This document shows, in pieces, positions 18,316 to 26,876 of a DNA stretch of 64,000 bases. Numbering within the stretch: position 1 is the stretch's first letter; each line of letters opens with the position of its first letter. A model generated the notes under the pieces. It ran no database searches. It worked only from the letters and a program-made list of their open reading frames with translations, and was not told the DNA's origin. This DNA is from JAHBTB01 sp964451255 (GTDB lineage Bacteria > Armatimonadota > Fimbriimonadia > Fimbriimonadales > Fimbriimonadaceae). The translations under genes were made by a program, and so were the position numbers. The stretch covers positions 930,001 through 994,000 of the forward strand of contig CAYVHL010000001.1 of NCBI GenBank assembly GCA_964451255.1, in the 5' to 3' direction.

Positions 18316-19503
18316 ATGCTTCCCGTCTGGAGCCTAGTTTTCGGCCTCGTCAACGGGTTGACCGTGCGGACAGGGGCGGTCGACATGACTCCTCCAGAGC
18401 CATTGACCTTGGGCGGATACACCGCGCGCAAGGACGCCAGGGCCGCGCCAGGCGGCGACCACCTCTACGCGCGCGCCGTGATCCTGACACAGGGCAGAAA
18501 GACGTTGGCCATGGTCTCGTTCGAAACGCTCACGATCCCGGTGAGCCTGACCGAGGAGGTTAGCCAAGCCATCCCGAAAGGCGTCAGCCTCTTTTTGGTT
18601 GCTACCCACACCCATTCGGCCCCGGACAGCCAAATGCTGAACAGCCGGATGACCCTTGGTATACCGGGGATCGCCAACTTCAGCCGGAGGTGGCTGGATT
18701 GGACTGCCGCCAAGTTGGCAGATCTCGTCCGCGAGACTTTGGCCAGACCAGGGGAGAGCGTGGCCGGACTCCAAATGCGCCAAGCGTTCGTCGCGATGAA
18801 CCGGGCAAGGCGGAAAGGCGCGCACCCCGACCCGACCTTCACCTTGATTTCATCGGGCAGCACGCCGTTGTTCGCCTCCTTTGCCGCCCACGCGACGATT
18901 TACGACGAACACCGTCTCAAGCTGAGTGGAGACTGGCCCGGGCTGTTTTCCGCGACGACCGGGGCGGCGTTTTTCCCGGGGGCGATCGGGGACATGTCCC
19001 CGGCGGCCGAGGGACAATCGGAGGAGAGCAGGATTCTTGAAATGGTCTCCAGGTCCACAGCAGCACTTGCCAAGGTGGAGCCACGAGAACTGTCCGGACG
19101 GCTGCGACTGGCCTTGGCGCCCATCGATATGGGTGCGGCGGTGCCGAACCCCACCTTTGCCAAGAACTATGGCGTGCCGGAGGTGCTGGCCAAGGTCATG
19201 GTCAGCAAGTTCGCCGAACCGAAGGCGTCTGTCCACGCGTGGTCTTTGGGAGACCTCGCCGTCATTGGCGTGCCTGGGGAACCGACGGCTGCGGTTGGCC
19301 GAGAAATACAGGCGGCCGGGAAGGCGGCGGGCTTTCGTTCGACGCTCGTCATCAGCCATTGCGACGGTTGGGTCGGCTACATCCTGGAACCAGACGACTA
19401 CGGCCGGGGAGGCTACGAGGCGACCCTGGCATTCAACGGGCGGGAGTTCGCAAGCCGCGTAGTGGACGCTTGCCGGATCGCATTGTCACGGCTCCGGACT
19501 TGA
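18316..19503 (+). CDS. Neutral/alkaline ceramidase-like secreted hydrolase
   Basis: 395 aa from the ATG at 18316, with a short signal-like N-terminus (MLPVWSLVFGLVNGL). Motifs of the neutral ceramidase N-domain: VATHTHSAPDSQ (zinc histidines), FAAHATIYDE, LSGDWPGLFS, and a Gly-Asp-Met segment FFPGAIGDMSPAAEG. Typical ceramidases are 650-700 aa with a C-terminal immunoglobulin-like domain, which is absent here. It should cleave N-acyl amide bonds of ceramide-like lipids or another substrate, outside the cytoplasm. It is divergent from the Ig-like membrane protein gene. Confidence 0.75.
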   Translation: MLPVWSLVFGLVNGLTVRTGAVDMTPPEPLTLGGYTARKDARAAPGGDHLYARAVILTQGRKTLAMVSFETLTIPVSLTEEVSQAIPKGVSLFLVATHTHSAPDSQMLNSRMTLGIPGIANFSRRWLDWTAAKLADLVRETLARPGESVAGLQMRQAFVAMNRARRKGAHPDPTFTLISSGSTPLFASFAAHATIYDEHRLKLSGDWPGLFSATTGAAFFPGAIGDMSPAAEGQSEESRILEMVSRSTAALAKVEPRELSGRLRLALAPIDMGAAVPNPTFAKNYGVPEVLAKVMVSKFAEPKASVHAWSLGDLAVIGVPGEPTAAVGREIQAAGKAAGFRSTLVISHCDGWVGYILEPDDYGRGGYEATLAFNGREFASRVVDACRIALSRLRT

Positions 19504-19511
19504 GCCCCAGC

Positions 19512-20993
19512 TCAGACAGGTTTACGCGCCCAGGTGGTGCCGCCTGGCGTGTCACGCAATTCGACGCCCACCCCGCTTAGGAGTTCCCGGATGCGGTCTG
19601 CCTCAGCATAGTCCTTGTTCGCCTTCGCCGCCGCCCTACGGTCGATCCAAACGGACACTGTCACCCCTTCGAAGACGGGCTCAGACTCGGCACGGTCGTC
19701 CTGGGGCGCCTCGCGCCAAAGGCCGAGCAAACCCTCCACCCGCCTTAGGAACCAGGCTGCGGCTGGAGCCTCGGCCTCTGGAAGCGCTTCTTGGCGGAGG
19801 ATCAACTTCGTGCCTTCCAATGCCTTGGCGATGGCGACCGATGTGTTCAGGTCGTCGCACATGGCGTTTAACATCTCGCCTGCGACGCGCTCCAGTTCGT
19901 GCCCGGTAGGCGTGGATGGCGATGCGGGCACCGAGCCGAGGGCGGCTACCACACGCCGCTCACACTCTCGGAACCGCTCCACGTTGCCCTGGGCGTCACG
20001 TAAGCTCTGCATCGTGAAGTTCAGCGGCTTTCCGTAAGGCACTCCGATCAAGGCGTAGCGCAAGGCCAACGGATCGAACCCTTGGTCGATCAAGTCCCGG
20101 ACGGTGAAGAAGTTGCCCTTCGACTTGGCCATCTTCTCACCCTCGACCTGAAGAAAACGTGTGTGCACCCAGTGGTTGCTGAACGGCTTGCCGGTGAACG
20201 CCTCGCTCTGAGCGATCTCACATTCGTGGTGGGGGAACATGTTGTCCTCTCCACCGCTGTGCAGGTCGATGGTGTCACCCAAATAGGCTCGTGCCATGGC
20301 CGAGCACTCGATGTGCCAGCCCGGAAATCCCCAGCCCCAAGGAGAAAACCATTGCATCAGGTGCTTGTCGTCCTTCTTCCAAAGTGCGAAGTCCGCCTGC
20401 TGCCGCTTGTTGTCGTCTAGGACGACGTCGCGCACCGCCTCCTTGAGGTTCTCGCGGGTGTTGCCGCTGAGCTTGCCGTAGCCCGGATCGCTGTCCACGT
20501 CGAAATACACCCCGGTCGGAGTCTCATAGGCGTGGCCCTTGTCGATGAGGGCTTGGGCCATGAGTATCTGCTCCCGCACATGCTGGGTCGCCTTGGGTCG
20601 GACGGTCGGCTCGGTCAAGTTCAGCCGCTCCCAGTCCTCCCGATACTTCTCGGCGTAGTATTCGGCCAACTCCCAAACGTTCGAGAACTTTTCGCCCTCT
20701 TTGCTGTGCAGGGCCTTCTCCATCCGATCCTCCCCGGCGGCGTCCGCGACGTCGTCCTGGGTGAGGTGGCCGACGTCGGTGATGTTGGTCACCCAGGTGA
20801 CCCGCCACTCCAACTCCCTTGCCGTCCGTACGATGAGGTCGCCGGTGAGAAAGCTTCGGAAGTTACCGATGTGGGCGTAGCTGTACACGGTCGGGCCGCA
20901 CGAATAGAAGCGAAGGTGCCCGGGCTCGAGGAGCCCGAGAGGCTTCACCGTCCTCGACATACTGTCGTAGAGCCGGAACGTGCGGTCGGACAT
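19512..20993 (-). CDS. cysS: Cysteinyl-tRNA synthetase
   Basis: 493 aa. Class I motifs: the HIGH equivalent YAHIGNFRSF (about 39-48) after the zinc Cys in YSCGPTVYSY; further zinc ligands in WHIECSAMA and HHECEIAQS; and the KMSKS equivalent EKMAKSKGN. The C-terminal anticodon-binding part is present (NKDYAEADRIRELL). It charges tRNA-Cys. The ATG is at 20993. It converges with the ceramidase-like gene (8-bp gap) and lies downstream of pyrD in the same direction. Confidence 0.96.
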   Translation of the reverse strand: MSDRTFRLYDSMSRTVKPLGLLEPGHLRFYSCGPTVYSYAHIGNFRSFLTGDLIVRTARELEWRVTWVTNITDVGHLTQDDVADAAGEDRMEKALHSKEGEKFSNVWELAEYYAEKYREDWERLNLTEPTVRPKATQHVREQILMAQALIDKGHAYETPTGVYFDVDSDPGYGKLSGNTRENLKEAVRDVVLDDNKRQQADFALWKKDDKHLMQWFSPWGWGFPGWHIECSAMARAYLGDTIDLHSGGEDNMFPHHECEIAQSEAFTGKPFSNHWVHTRFLQVEGEKMAKSKGNFFTVRDLIDQGFDPLALRYALIGVPYGKPLNFTMQSLRDAQGNVERFRECERRVVAALGSVPASPSTPTGHELERVAGEMLNAMCDDLNTSVAIAKALEGTKLILRQEALPEAEAPAAAWFLRRVEGLLGLWREAPQDDRAESEPVFEGVTVSVWIDRRAAAKANKDYAEADRIRELLSGVGVELRDTPGGTTWARKPV

Positions 20994-21055
20994 AGGCTGG
21001 GAAGTCTACTGCCGCTTACATACGCTGTCGCGGGCCGGTCTGTGGCGTCAATACT

Positions 21056-22057
21056 TCAGTTCGTCCCGAAACCGATGGGGCGTGCAGCAAGTTCGCTGAC
21101 AATCTCTGATACCCAATCTGGGCCGCCGTAGACCCACCCGGTGTAGACCTGAACCAACGAAGCGCCCAGTTCCACCTTGCGCCGGGCGTGTTCGGCGGAC
21201 ATGATGCCGCCGACGCCGATCAAGGTCGCATCGGGCAAGACGTCCGCGAAGCGCGACAGGGCCCGGTCGGCCAAAGGCCGCAAGGGCTCGCCGCTCAATC
21301 CACCCTCGCTGGGCGCGGTCGGAGGCATACCCGGGCGTGACACCGTCGTGTTTGAAACCACCAGTCCCGTAAGCGCGAAGTCACGGGCGACTTCGGCGAT
21401 GTCCTCGAAACCCTGGTCGTCAAGGTCGGGCGCGACCTTCACAAAGAGCGGCTTGGTTCCGTCGATCTCCCTCAGTCGCCACAGTATCTTGGTGAGCGGT
21501 TGCTTGTCTTGGAGCCCTCGAAGTCCGGGTGTGTTGGGCGAGCTCACGTTCACGACGATGTATGCCGCGTAGTCCTTGAGCCTACGGAAGGAAAACGCGT
21601 AGTCCTCCATGGCCTCGTCCACCGGCGTCACTTTCGACTTTCCGATGTTGATGCCAAGAGGGATCTTGGGCGAGGAACGCTCCAATCGGTTCGCCATGGC
21701 GTCAGCACCCTCGTTGTTGAACCCCATGCGGTTGACAAGGGCCTTCTCGTTGGGAAAGCGGAAGAGCCGAGGACGGGGGTTGCCGGGTTGCGCGTGCCTG
21801 GTGACAGACCCGATCTCGACGAACCCGAACCCGAGCCGGTGCCAATGGTCTACCGCGACACCGTCCTTGTCGAATCCCGCCGCCAAGCCGACCGGATTCG
21901 GAAATCTGACGCCGAACAACACCTTCTCGGAACCTCCCGACGGCGGGGCGGGGGCACGGACCAAACCCGCCTCGACCGCGCGCATAGCCAAGTTGTGCGC
22001 GGTCTCGGGATCGAGCCGGAAGAGCAGGGGGCGCAACAAGCCCCGATAAAGCGACAT
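21056..22057 (-). CDS. pyrD: Quinone-dependent dihydroorotate dehydrogenase (class 2)
   Basis: 333 aa, typical of membrane-associated class 2 PyrD. The N-terminal helix (MSLYRGLLRPLLFRLDPETAH) is the quinone-binding region. FMN-barrel motifs include NPVGLAAGFDKDG, NRMGFNNEG, NVSSPNTPGLRGLQ (catalytic Ser nearby), VVSNTTVSRP, and the phosphate loop IGVGGIMSAEHARRKVELGA. It oxidises dihydroorotate to orotate in pyrimidine synthesis with electrons to quinone. The ATG is at 22057, 36 bp downstream of the YchF-like gene. Confidence 0.96.
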   Translation of the reverse strand: MSLYRGLLRPLLFRLDPETAHNLAMRAVEAGLVRAPAPPSGGSEKVLFGVRFPNPVGLAAGFDKDGVAVDHWHRLGFGFVEIGSVTRHAQPGNPRPRLFRFPNEKALVNRMGFNNEGADAMANRLERSSPKIPLGINIGKSKVTPVDEAMEDYAFSFRRLKDYAAYIVVNVSSPNTPGLRGLQDKQPLTKILWRLREIDGTKPLFVKVAPDLDDQGFEDIAEVARDFALTGLVVSNTTVSRPGMPPTAPSEGGLSGEPLRPLADRALSRFADVLPDATLIGVGGIMSAEHARRKVELGASLVQVYTGWVYGGPDWVSEIVSELAARPIGFGTN

Positions 22058-22093
22058 GGGCTCGCCGATTATGCCGCTTCGAGGCAGGCGGGC

Positions 22094-23152
22094 CTAGCTC
22101 TTGTTGCGGATATGCAGGAGGTCGCCGTCCTCGATGACGTGGTCTTTGCCTTCCAAGTGCATCTTGTTCGCCTTATACGCGGCGTCAAGCGAGCCGCATT
22201 CCACGTAGTCTGCGTAATGCACGACTTCCGCCCGGATGAAGCCCTTGGCGATGTCGTTGTGGATTGTGGCGGCGGCCTTGAGGGCCGATGAGCCACGCCG
22301 TAACGGCCAGGCCCGCGTGTCGTTTTCGCCAGCGGTGAAGAACGTGATCAGCCCAAGCGCGTCGTACATCGCCTGGACGACCCGGTGGCTTGCCGGCTCT
22401 TTCAGCCCGAGGCTTTCCAAGAACTCCGGCTGGTCGGCGGCGTCGAGCTGGGCGATCTCCTCTTCGATGGTCGCGCACACGGCAAAGGCCTGCGTTCCCT
22501 TCGCCATTTGTTCCTTTATCAGCGACGCCACACGAGGGCCAGGGTCGGACGCCTCGTCCTCTCCCACGTTGAACGCCAACACGGTCGGCTTCGCGCTCAA
22601 GAACTGGTAGTTCCGGACGATCTTGAGTTCCTCCTCGTCGAACTCCATGTCCCGCATCGGGGTTCCGTTTTCTAACGGCTCGCGGATCCGGGTGAAGAGG
22701 GTTTGCTCCTGGTAGTCGGGATGACCGGGAGTCTTCAAGTTCTGTGACTTTTTCAGGCGTTCCAGCCGGTTCTCCACGACCCCCAGATCGGTGACGATCA
22801 TCTCGATGTCGACAGACTCCAGGTCGCGTTTGGGGTTGATCTCGTCGTGATAGGGCGAAGTCGGAGCGTCGAACGCCCGAACGACGTGGAGATAGACGTC
22901 GGCCTTGCGCGCCTCGTCGAGAAAGCGTTGGCTGAACATCTTCTGGGCCCCGCCCTGGATCGGCTCCAGGTCGTCGTGCAGGACGACGGTGGCCGGTGTG
23001 GCCTTCTTTGGCTTGACCTGGGCAACGATGGTGTCAAAGCGAGTGTCGGGAACGGGGACGGCGGTCACATCGCCCTTCGCCTGTCCGCGGGCCGCGGCGC
23101 GGTAGAGGGACGTCTTGCCCGACTGGCTGAATCCGATGACGGCTACCTTCAC
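22094..23152 (-). CDS. Divergent YchF/Obg-like P-loop NTPase
   Basis: 352 aa, GTG start at 23152. The C-terminal TGS/DUF933 half is classical YchF: LITFFTAGENDTRAWPL, ATIHNDIAKGFIRAEVV, and a final GDLLHIRN. The N-terminal G domain departs from the norm. The P-loop is GFSQSGKTS instead of GLPNVGKST. The switch II segment reads VVLHDDLEPIQGG, with no DxxG. The NVxE base-recognition motif is NVGED. YchF proteins bind ATP or GTP and associate with ribosomes. This one may have altered nucleotide handling, and an orthodox YchF may exist elsewhere. It is translationally coupled to a small upstream membrane protein gene. Confidence 0.85.
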   Translation of the reverse strand: MKVAVIGFSQSGKTSLYRAAARGQAKGDVTAVPVPDTRFDTIVAQVKPKKATPATVVLHDDLEPIQGGAQKMFSQRFLDEARKADVYLHVVRAFDAPTSPYHDEINPKRDLESVDIEMIVTDLGVVENRLERLKKSQNLKTPGHPDYQEQTLFTRIREPLENGTPMRDMEFDEEELKIVRNYQFLSAKPTVLAFNVGEDEASDPGPRVASLIKEQMAKGTQAFAVCATIEEEIAQLDAADQPEFLESLGLKEPASHRVVQAMYDALGLITFFTAGENDTRAWPLRRGSSALKAAATIHNDIAKGFIRAEVVHYADYVECGSLDAAYKANKMHLEGKDHVIEDGDLLHIRNKS

Positions 23153-23283
23153 TTCGAGGGGCCCTCAAACGTCACGTCGACCCGGTGTGCCGGCCACAGC
23201 CGCGGTAGCCCCCAAAACACCCCTACAGACACCACAAGCAACAGCAGGGCGAGCCAGGGGAACGGCCGGGTGGACTGCTTCAC
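23149..23283 (-). CDS. Small single-pass membrane protein upstream of the YchF-like gene
   Basis: About 44 aa from a GTG at 23283 (VKQSTRPFPWLALLLLVVSV). One transmembrane helix is followed by a short tail ending DVTFEGPSK. Its stop overlaps the YchF-like start in a GTGA arrangement, which supports translation. The frame is open further upstream to 23397, but that portion is Pro-rich and overlaps the divergent MlaE gene, so the short form is preferred. There is no good ribosome binding site. Function unknown. Confidence 0.5.
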   Translation of the reverse strand: MKQSTRPFPWLALLLLVVSVGVFWGLPRLWPAHRVDVTFEGPSK

Positions 23284-23390
23284 GGGCAGGGAGTTTAGCC
23301 AATCCTGGCTATCACCGAGGGGGGAGGCCCTTCCCAATTTTGGGGGCGGCGCGAACAGGCCCACTGGTAATCTCGGCGGTGGCGGCACCC

Positions 23391-24170
23391 ATGGCAAGCA
23401 CCAGCGTCAACCCCGTGGTCTCCCCGATATTGGCCGCCCTCACGTTCGTCGGCGAATGCGCCCTGTTGCTCGTCGACGCGACCCGACGGATGTTCAAGAG
23501 GCCGTTTGAGTTCGGCGAGACGTTCAACCAGATGGCGTTTGTCGGGGTCAGCAGCGTTCCGATCGTCGCCCTGACGTCTTTCAGCAGCGGCGCGGTCATC
23601 GCGCTTTACTCAGCGCAGTTGCTCGTCCGCTACGGCGCCACCAGCCTGGCCGGGGGGACGGTGGCGTTGGCGGTCACCCGAGAGTTGGCGCCGGTCTTGG
23701 CCGGGATCATGGTCGCGGCACGCTGCGGTTCGGCCATGGCCGCCCAGATCGGCACCATGGCGGTGACCGAACAGGTCGACGCGCTGCGCAGCCTTAACGT
23801 GCATCCGACCAACTACCTTGTTATCCCTCGGTTGGTGGCAGGGGTCACCATGTTGCCGGTCTTGGCGATGGTCGGAGTCTTCAGCGGAGTGCTCGGTGGC
23901 TACCTGGTGGCGGTCCCCTTCGGCCAAGTCGCCGACGGGGCTTTTTGGACGTCGGTCCGCCAGTTCACCGAGCCGTCGGACATCTACGGCGGGATGATCA
24001 AGACGGTCGTGTTCGGGTTCATCGTCGCCGTCGTGGCGTGCCAGCAAGGGCTTAGGACGAAGGGCGGGGCGGTCGGTGTCGGGCGGGCCACTACCAACAC
24101 GGTAGTCCTCACCATGGTCTTGATCTATGTCGCCAACTACTTCCTGACCGCCGCGCTCTTCACGAGGTAG
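23391..24170 (+). CDS. MlaE/YrbE-type ABC transporter permease
   Basis: 259 aa from the ATG at 23391 (MASTSVNPVVSP). MlaE family hallmarks: a TREL.PVLAGIMVAARCGS segment (VTRELAPVLAGIMVAARCGS) and MAAQIGTMAVTEQVDALRSL, then PTNYLVIPRLVAGVTMLPVL and a C-terminal GGAVGVGRATTNTVV. It is the inner-membrane permease of an MCE-type lipid trafficking system (phospholipid transport between membranes). The ATPase (MlaF) and MCE (MlaD) partners are not adjacent. The next gene is a GH57 enzyme. A didermic envelope is implied. Confidence 0.9.
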   Translation: MASTSVNPVVSPILAALTFVGECALLLVDATRRMFKRPFEFGETFNQMAFVGVSSVPIVALTSFSSGAVIALYSAQLLVRYGATSLAGGTVALAVTRELAPVLAGIMVAARCGSAMAAQIGTMAVTEQVDALRSLNVHPTNYLVIPRLVAGVTMLPVLAMVGVFSGVLGGYLVAVPFGQVADGAFWTSVRQFTEPSDIYGGMIKTVVFGFIVAVVACQQGLRTKGGAVGVGRATTNTVVLTMVLIYVANYFLTAALFTR

Positions 24171-24212
24171 GCGCGGCGCATCCCAGGGAACCCAGCCGGT
24201 CATAATCCAACC

Positions 24213-25928
24213 ATGCCGGTCGGCAGGTTCATGTTGGTGCTCCACTCGCACATGCCCTATGTGCTGAGCCATGGCAAGAGCCCCCACGGCACGGACTGGT
24301 TGGACGAGAGCGCGGTCGAGTGCTACCTGCCGATCCTCGACGCCCTTGACCGACTACGTAACCAGGGGGTCAAGCCACGCTGGACGATCAATGTCACGCC
24401 TATCCTGGCTGAGCAACTGGACGACGAAGCCTTCAAATCCGGGTTCGAGGGCTACTGCGAGGAGAAGATCCAGTTCGCGATCCGAGACCAAGAGGACTTC
24501 CGCGCCAAGGGCGAGCTCTGGATGGAAGGCATCGCCGCTATGTGGCAGCGGGTGTTCACCAAGGCGCTGGTCGCGTTCAAGCACCAATGGTTCCGCGACA
24601 TCCCCGGTGCCTTTCGCAGCTTTGAAGAGGACGGATGTGTCGAGCTCATCACCTGCGGCGCTACCCACGGATATTTCCCTTTACTGGGCACGGACGAGAG
24701 CGTGCAGGCACAGGTCAAGTTGGCGGTCTCGTCCCACCTCAAGCGGTTCGGTAAGAAACCGCGCGGCATTTGGCTGCCGGAGTGCGCCTACAGGCCCGGA
24801 TACGCATGGAAGGCACCGGCAGGCAACGACGACACCGTCTGGGACCGCAAGGACGTCACGGACTTTCTCAAGGAAAATGGCATCGACTACTTCTTCGTCG
24901 ACAGCCACATGATCCGTGGCGGCGAGCCGCTGGGCACCTACTGGCAGAAGTTCCCCCAACTGGCCGAACTGTTCTCCCGGAGCAAACAACTCTTCACCCC
25001 GCCGGCCGAGTACCGGAGCGAGTACGAACATTACGCCCTGCCGAATGGCACCGTCTGCTTCTCCCGCGACCCCGAGTCGACGGTCAAAGTCTGGTCTGGC
25101 GACGTCGGCTACCCGGGCGACGAACACTACCTGGAGTTCCACAAACAGCTCTATCCGGGACGCCTGCGTTATTGGCGGATCAGCCCGGAAAAGGGCGACC
25201 TTGGCAAGAAACAACCTTACGACCCCTGGGCGGCCTTTGAGAACATCGGCAACCACGCGGCCGACTTCGTGAACATCGTCAAGGGGACGCTCGGCCACTA
25301 CCGTGGCCAAGCAGGACGCAAAGGCACATTGGTGGCGATGTACGACACAGAACTCTTCGGCCATTGGTGGTGGGAAGGGCCGGAGTTCCTTTACGAGATC
25401 GGCAAACGGATGGCCGCCGACCCCGACATCGAACAGGCCAGCGGCAGCGACGTCCTCGACGAGGACCCCCCGCGACACTCGATCCACCTTCCCGAAGGAA
25501 GCTGGGGTGAGGGCGGCTACCATTCGGTGTGGCTCAACCCGGACAACCACTGGACCTGGGAGCAGTTGTATCCAGCCCAAAAGGCGATGCGCCGCATGGC
25601 CCAGACGATGGCCAAGGGACCGGCCAAGGAGATCGTCATGCAAGCCGCTCGAGAACTGCTTCTGGCCGAGGCCTCGGACTGGCAGTTCCTCATCTCCACC
25701 TGGGCGGCCCGCGACTACGCGGAGATCCGTTTTGAAGACCACATCAAGCGGTTCGAGCGCTTAGCCGAGATGGCAGACCGAATCCATGGCGGCGACAAGA
25801 TGAATTCTGAGGAACGCGATTTCCTCAAAGACTGCCAACAGAAGGACGCTCCGTTCAAAGACATCGACCTCTCCTACTGGGCCAAGCTCGACCACCCGCT
25901 CCCTGCCGCGACCGTCCCGTTCTCATGA
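24213..25928 (+). CDS. GH57 1,4-alpha-glucan branching enzyme
   Basis: 571 aa. The GH57 layout is visible: LVLHSHMPYVLSHGK (region 1, about 8-22); GIWLPECAY with the predicted nucleophile E190; and MYDTELFGHWWWEGP with the predicted acid/base D378. A domain of the branching-enzyme type follows (W-rich EGSWGEGGYHSVWLN, then a helical C-terminus). It should create alpha-1,6 branches in glycogen. The ATG at 24213 is the first in frame. No other glycogen gene is adjacent. The stop overlaps an ATG upstream of the following lipoprotein (ATGA). Confidence 0.9.
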   Translation: MPVGRFMLVLHSHMPYVLSHGKSPHGTDWLDESAVECYLPILDALDRLRNQGVKPRWTINVTPILAEQLDDEAFKSGFEGYCEEKIQFAIRDQEDFRAKGELWMEGIAAMWQRVFTKALVAFKHQWFRDIPGAFRSFEEDGCVELITCGATHGYFPLLGTDESVQAQVKLAVSSHLKRFGKKPRGIWLPECAYRPGYAWKAPAGNDDTVWDRKDVTDFLKENGIDYFFVDSHMIRGGEPLGTYWQKFPQLAELFSRSKQLFTPPAEYRSEYEHYALPNGTVCFSRDPESTVKVWSGDVGYPGDEHYLEFHKQLYPGRLRYWRISPEKGDLGKKQPYDPWAAFENIGNHAADFVNIVKGTLGHYRGQAGRKGTLVAMYDTELFGHWWWEGPEFLYEIGKRMAADPDIEQASGSDVLDEDPPRHSIHLPEGSWGEGGYHSVWLNPDNHWTWEQLYPAQKAMRRMAQTMAKGPAKEIVMQAARELLLAEASDWQFLISTWAARDYAEIRFEDHIKRFERLAEMADRIHGGDKMNSEERDFLKDCQQKDAPFKDIDLSYWAKLDHPLPAATVPFS

Positions 25929-25969
25929 CAACCCTGAACCTACGGACGACGCTGGCCGTCGTCCAAGTG

Positions 25970-26830
25970 ATGCCTCGATCCACCGTGTTGGCCGTCTTGG
26001 CCGTCGCCTGCCTGGCCGGTTGCAACAACCCGAAACTGGTCATGAACCCCAAGCCGGAACCGGCCAAAGCGACCACACCGCCACCACCGGTCGGGGGCAC
26101 GGTCAACCCACCCAAGGGGCCGACCGACGAGTTCAAGATTCAGCCCGGCAAGGACGTCGGCTATGGGCCGAGCGAGACAAAGCTCACGGACATCGGGTCG
26201 CGGACAGACGCGGGCATCCTTGGGCTCCAAAACGGGAAGGCGATCGCCAAGATGGTGGTCGAAACCTCCCGTGGGACATCGAACGGGACGATCGACATCA
26301 AAGTCCGTGACGCAAAGACGTACGTCGTCGGGTACCTACTACCCCAGACCGACGCGACACCCAACAAACTTGCCGCCGACGGAAAGCTGAAGATGGTCTA
26401 CGAAGACCGAAAGTGGACACCCGCCAAGCCGACGGAGGCCAGCGGCCCGATGACCCCTGCAGAGATCGATTCGTGGCTCCAGAAGTACCCCAAGGAGATG
26501 TTCGCGGGGCTCATCGACGGGGGCCACGTCTGGGACAGGCTCCTCGCCGGGTTGCAATCAGACGTCTCTCGCACGACGACGGTCGAAGAGCAAGAGACTA
26601 AGTTCAAAGGCGTCCCGCGCCCGATCTATCGGATCGTGTCACGCGACAAGGCCGATCCCAAGGAAGAAATGGAGATCGTCATCGACGGCAAGAGGTGGTT
26701 GCCCCTGACGGTGAAGGCGAACTTCAAGGACGACGCTGGGAAACCCGTGCACACCTTCTGGACGGCAGAGTGGGCTTTCGGTGGGCAGTTCGACGACAAG
26801 GAGTTCGTGATCCCGGCCAAGCGTCCCTGA
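25970..26830 (+). CDS. Secreted lipoprotein of unknown family
   Basis: 286 aa from the ATG at 25970. The signal peptide MPRSTVLAVLAVACLAGC has a lipobox with the modified Cys at 18. An ATG at 25925 coupled to the GH57 stop would give a longer n-region; the shorter signal peptide looks more natural. A Pro-rich linker (PPPPVGGTVNPP) leads into a folded domain with VWDRLLAGLQ and DPKEEMEIVIDGKRWLPL. This resembles outer-membrane lipoprotein-sorting/DUF1571-type domains, but only loosely. It is probably anchored in the envelope. Function unknown. Confidence 0.7.
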   Translation: MPRSTVLAVLAVACLAGCNNPKLVMNPKPEPAKATTPPPPVGGTVNPPKGPTDEFKIQPGKDVGYGPSETKLTDIGSRTDAGILGLQNGKAIAKMVVETSRGTSNGTIDIKVRDAKTYVVGYLLPQTDATPNKLAADGKLKMVYEDRKWTPAKPTEASGPMTPAEIDSWLQKYPKEMFAGLIDGGHVWDRLLAGLQSDVSRTTTVEEQETKFKGVPRPIYRIVSRDKADPKEEMEIVIDGKRWLPLTVKANFKDDAGKPVHTFWTAEWAFGGQFDDKEFVIPAKRP

Positions 26831-26833
26831 GCC

Positions 26834-26852
26834 CCGTGACTTTTGCGGGGTT
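26834..26852 (+). terminator. GC-rich hairpin after the lipoprotein gene
   Basis: CCCCG-TGACTTTTG-CGGGG forms a 5-bp stem just after the lipoprotein stop. A second CCCCG follows at about 26871, giving an alternative pairing. The T-tract is weak. It could terminate the GH57/lipoprotein transcript ahead of the WD40 gene. Confidence 0.4.
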
Positions 26853-26876
26853 GATACGTCAAAACCCCGGGAAGCC

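Noticed and set aside
24681..25742. 353-codon minus-strand frame
   Set aside because: Antisense to the GH57 enzyme; both GH57 catalytic motifs are intact on the plus strand.
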